Shown piece by piece: positions 62,396 through 64,000 of a DNA stretch of 64,000 nucleotides. Source of the DNA: Comamonadaceae bacterium OTU4NAUVB1 (GTDB lineage: Bacteria > Pseudomonadota > Gammaproteobacteria > Burkholderiales > Burkholderiaceae_C); the NCBI GenBank assembly GCA_024372625.1, contig CP099604.1, forward strand, positions 186,001 to 250,000, written 5' to 3'. Position 1 is the first letter of the stretch. Each line of letters begins with the position of its first letter. Under the pieces are notes generated by a model. The model had not been told where the DNA came from and made no database searches. It saw nothing but the letters and a program-made list of their open reading frames with translations. Position numbers and translations under genes: made by a program.

Positions 62396-63862
62396 TCACT
62401 TGCGCCAGAACGACGGCGTCAGCAGCGCGATGAAGCTCAGCAGCTCCAGCCGTCCCAGGATCATCGCGAAAGTGCAGACCCAGATCTGGAAGCCGGTCAG
62501 GCCGCTGAAGTTGCCCGCCGGCCCGACGGTGCCGAGCCCCGGGCCGGTGCAGTTGATGCTGGCGAGGACAGCGCTGAAGGCGGTCACCGGGTCGAGGTCG
62601 CTCAGCACCAGCAGCATGCTCAGCGAGATGGCCGTCACGCCGTAGACCAGCATGAAGGCCAGCACCGAGAAGATCACCCGATGGTCGACCACCAGGCTGC
62701 CCAGCGTCACCGGCTCGACCGCGCGCGGGTGAACCAGGCGCGTGATCTCGCGCCGGGCCTGCTTCAGCAGGATCAGCACGCGCACCATCTTGATGCCGCA
62801 GCCGGCCGAGCCCGCGCTGGTCGCCACGCCCGACAGCAGCAGCATGAACAGCGGTGCGAAGACCGGCCAGGCGAGGTAGTCGACGGTGGCGAAACCGGTC
62901 GTGCTGCCCACCGAGACGGCGTGGAACATCCCGTGGCGCAGCGCCTGCGCCGGACCGTAGACGCCCTTGGTCCACAGCACCGCCGCCACCACCAGCCCAC
63001 CGCCGACGAGCGCGGCCAGCGTGGCGCGCAGCTCGGGATCGCGCCAGAAGCCGCGCCAGTGGCCCTTGCGCAGGGCCACGAAGTACAGCGCGAAGTTGCA
63101 GCTCGCCGCCAGCATGAAGACCACCGCGACGCCTTCCAGGAACGGCGAGGCGAAGTGCGCGAAGCTCGCGTCGTGCGAGGACAGCCCGCCCAGGCTGACG
63201 GTGGTGAACATGTGCATCAGCGCGTCCATGGCCGTCATGCCGCCGGCCCAGTACGCGGCGAAGCACAGGGCGGAGAACGCCGCGTAGATGCCCCAGAGTC
63301 CCTTGGCGGTCTCCTTCACGCGCGGCGTGAGGCGGCTGTCCTTGATGGGGCCGGCCACCTCGGCCTTGAAGAGCTGGCTGCCGCCCACGCCCAGCAGCGG
63401 CAGGATCGCCACCGCCAGCACCAGGATGCCCATGCCGCCGATCCACTGCAGGAAGGTGCGCCAGACGTTGATCGACACGGGCAGCGCGTCGAGCCGGGCC
63501 AGCACCGTCGCGCCCGTGGTGGTGAGGCCCGAGACCGCCTCGAAGTAGGCGTTGGTGAAGTCGATCGGCCGCCCGACCGCCGCGAGCGCCCACATCAGGG
63601 GCAGCGTCGCGAACAGCGGCATCAGCACCCACGTGAACGACGCGAGGAAGATGCCGTGGCGCGGCTGCAGTTCCCGCTTGTAGCGTCGCAGGCCCAGCCA
63701 CAGCCCGACGCCGCAGGCGAACGCCACGGCGGCCGAGCCGGCCCACACGTGGGCCAGGCCGTCGGCGTGCGCCCAGGACACCAGCCACGGCACGGACAGG
63801 CCCAGCGAGAAGAAGGTCAGCAGCGCGCCGAGCACGCGCAGGACGGGCAGGAAGTCGCTCAT
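62396..63862 (-). CDS. trkH: Potassium uptake protein TrkH
   Basis: A 488-residue membrane protein with the four selectivity-filter repeats of TrkH: SGLTTTGATVL, TTVSLGGLSSH, SVGSTTGFATVDY and NCTGPGLGTVG. About ten membrane segments. It is the ion-conducting subunit of the Trk system and needs the cytoplasmic NAD-binding partner TrkA, encoded directly upstream on the same strand with only 4 bases between the genes. Confidence 0.93.
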   Translation of the reverse strand: MSDFLPVLRVLGALLTFFSLGLSVPWLVSWAHADGLAHVWAGSAAVAFACGVGLWLGLRRYKRELQPRHGIFLASFTWVLMPLFATLPLMWALAAVGRPIDFTNAYFEAVSGLTTTGATVLARLDALPVSINVWRTFLQWIGGMGILVLAVAILPLLGVGGSQLFKAEVAGPIKDSRLTPRVKETAKGLWGIYAAFSALCFAAYWAGGMTAMDALMHMFTTVSLGGLSSHDASFAHFASPFLEGVAVVFMLAASCNFALYFVALRKGHWRGFWRDPELRATLAALVGGGLVVAAVLWTKGVYGPAQALRHGMFHAVSVGSTTGFATVDYLAWPVFAPLFMLLLSGVATSAGSAGCGIKMVRVLILLKQARREITRLVHPRAVEPVTLGSLVVDHRVIFSVLAFMLVYGVTAISLSMLLVLSDLDPVTAFSAVLASINCTGPGLGTVGPAGNFSGLTGFQIWVCTFAMILGRLELLSFIALLTPSFWRK

Positions 63863-63866
63863 GGGC

Positions 63867-64000
63867 TCAGAAGAAGGTCGCGCCGACGCGGAACAGCTTC
63901 TCCACCTCGCGCACCTGGGCCCGGCGCGGCACGAACACCACGACGTGGTCGCCAGGCGCGAGGACGGTGTCGCCGCGCGCGATGACGACGTGCGCCGGCG
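63867..64000 (-). CDS. trkA: Potassium uptake protein TrkA, C-terminal fragment
   Basis: Only the last 44 codons are in the window, reading on the minus strand from the right edge: HVVIARGDTVLAPGDHVVVF then FRVGATFF. This is the end of a TrkA-C domain (RGDxxLxPGDxVxVF). With trkH it forms the usual trkA-trkH operon. The N-terminal RCK domains lie outside the window. Confidence 0.88.
   Translation of the reverse strand, partial: PAHVVIARGDTVLAPGDHVVVFVPRRAQVREVEKLFRVGATFF

Overview
The window is a very GC-rich, gene-dense stretch of a bacterial chromosome. Protein content points to a beta-proteobacterium of the Burkholderiales, most like Comamonadaceae (Variovorax/Acidovorax type). The grounds are three Bug/TctC-type orphan solute receptors, many LysR regulators each beside a small catabolic cluster, a CeoAB/BpeEF-like RND pump, and frequent ATGA/GTGA start-stop overlaps. 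The genus is an inference; no rRNA or other marker gene is present. I saw no rRNA, tRNA, CRISPR array, complete insertion sequence or phage gene.

Layout. 1-5.1 kb: the 3' end of a dihydropyrimidinase gene, a complete polar amino-acid-type ABC transporter (receptor, ATPase, two permeases), a DapA-family aldolase and a YjbQ protein. 5.1-8.7 kb: an ATP/ADP-carrier-like transporter, a membrane-anchored metallophosphoesterase and a LysR regulator. 8.8-16.9 kb: an AtuA-like pair, two Bug receptors, a crotonase-fold protein overlapping a class III CoA-transferase, a LysR regulator and a D-2-hydroxyacid dehydrogenase. 16.9-20.7 kb: an M48 lipoprotein protease, a VWA membrane protein, an HPF-like protein and a citrate-synthase-like enzyme with an N-terminal DNA-binding domain. 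20.8-24.3 kb: divergent from the latter, a hydroxyacid dehydrogenase, FAH-family hydrolase, SDR and Bug receptor. 24.3-35.5 kb: a large alpha/beta-hydrolase lipoprotein, then a GntR regulator with a full branched-chain-type ABC transporter and acyl-CoA ligase, facing an acyl-CoA dehydrogenase. 35.55-37.8 kb: a less GC-rich gap with an attC-like palindrome, a 73-aa gene and a NYN-domain protein. 38-51.6 kb: two tripartite drug-efflux systems, an RND pump with the BpeT-LlpE-BpeE-BpeF-OprC gene order and an EmrAB-type pump with its own outer-membrane channel, separated by a broken Fic-type toxin gene. 51.7-55.3 kb: an amidase and divergent TetR regulator with twin operators, then a RES/Xre toxin-antitoxin pair. 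55.5-64 kb: SRPBCC protein, zinc alcohol dehydrogenase, DJ-1/PfpI protein, ornithine-cyclodeaminase-like and ketopantoate-reductase-like enzymes, a TRAP receptor with an alpha-hydroxyacid oxidase, and the TrkH/TrkA potassium uptake genes (trkA cut by the window end).

Together the genes describe a soil/rhizosphere generalist: modular clusters that import and degrade organic acids under local regulators, plus efflux and stress modules. The parts most worth testing are the divergent locus at 19.5-24.3 kb, where a DNA-binding citrate-synthase-like protein faces an organic-acid cluster across an AT-rich dyad; the attC-like site at 35.7 kb; the decayed Fic module at 46.1-46.9 kb; the NYN protein with two LOTUS-like modules; and the RND-linked hydrolase that has lost its catalytic serine and histidine.
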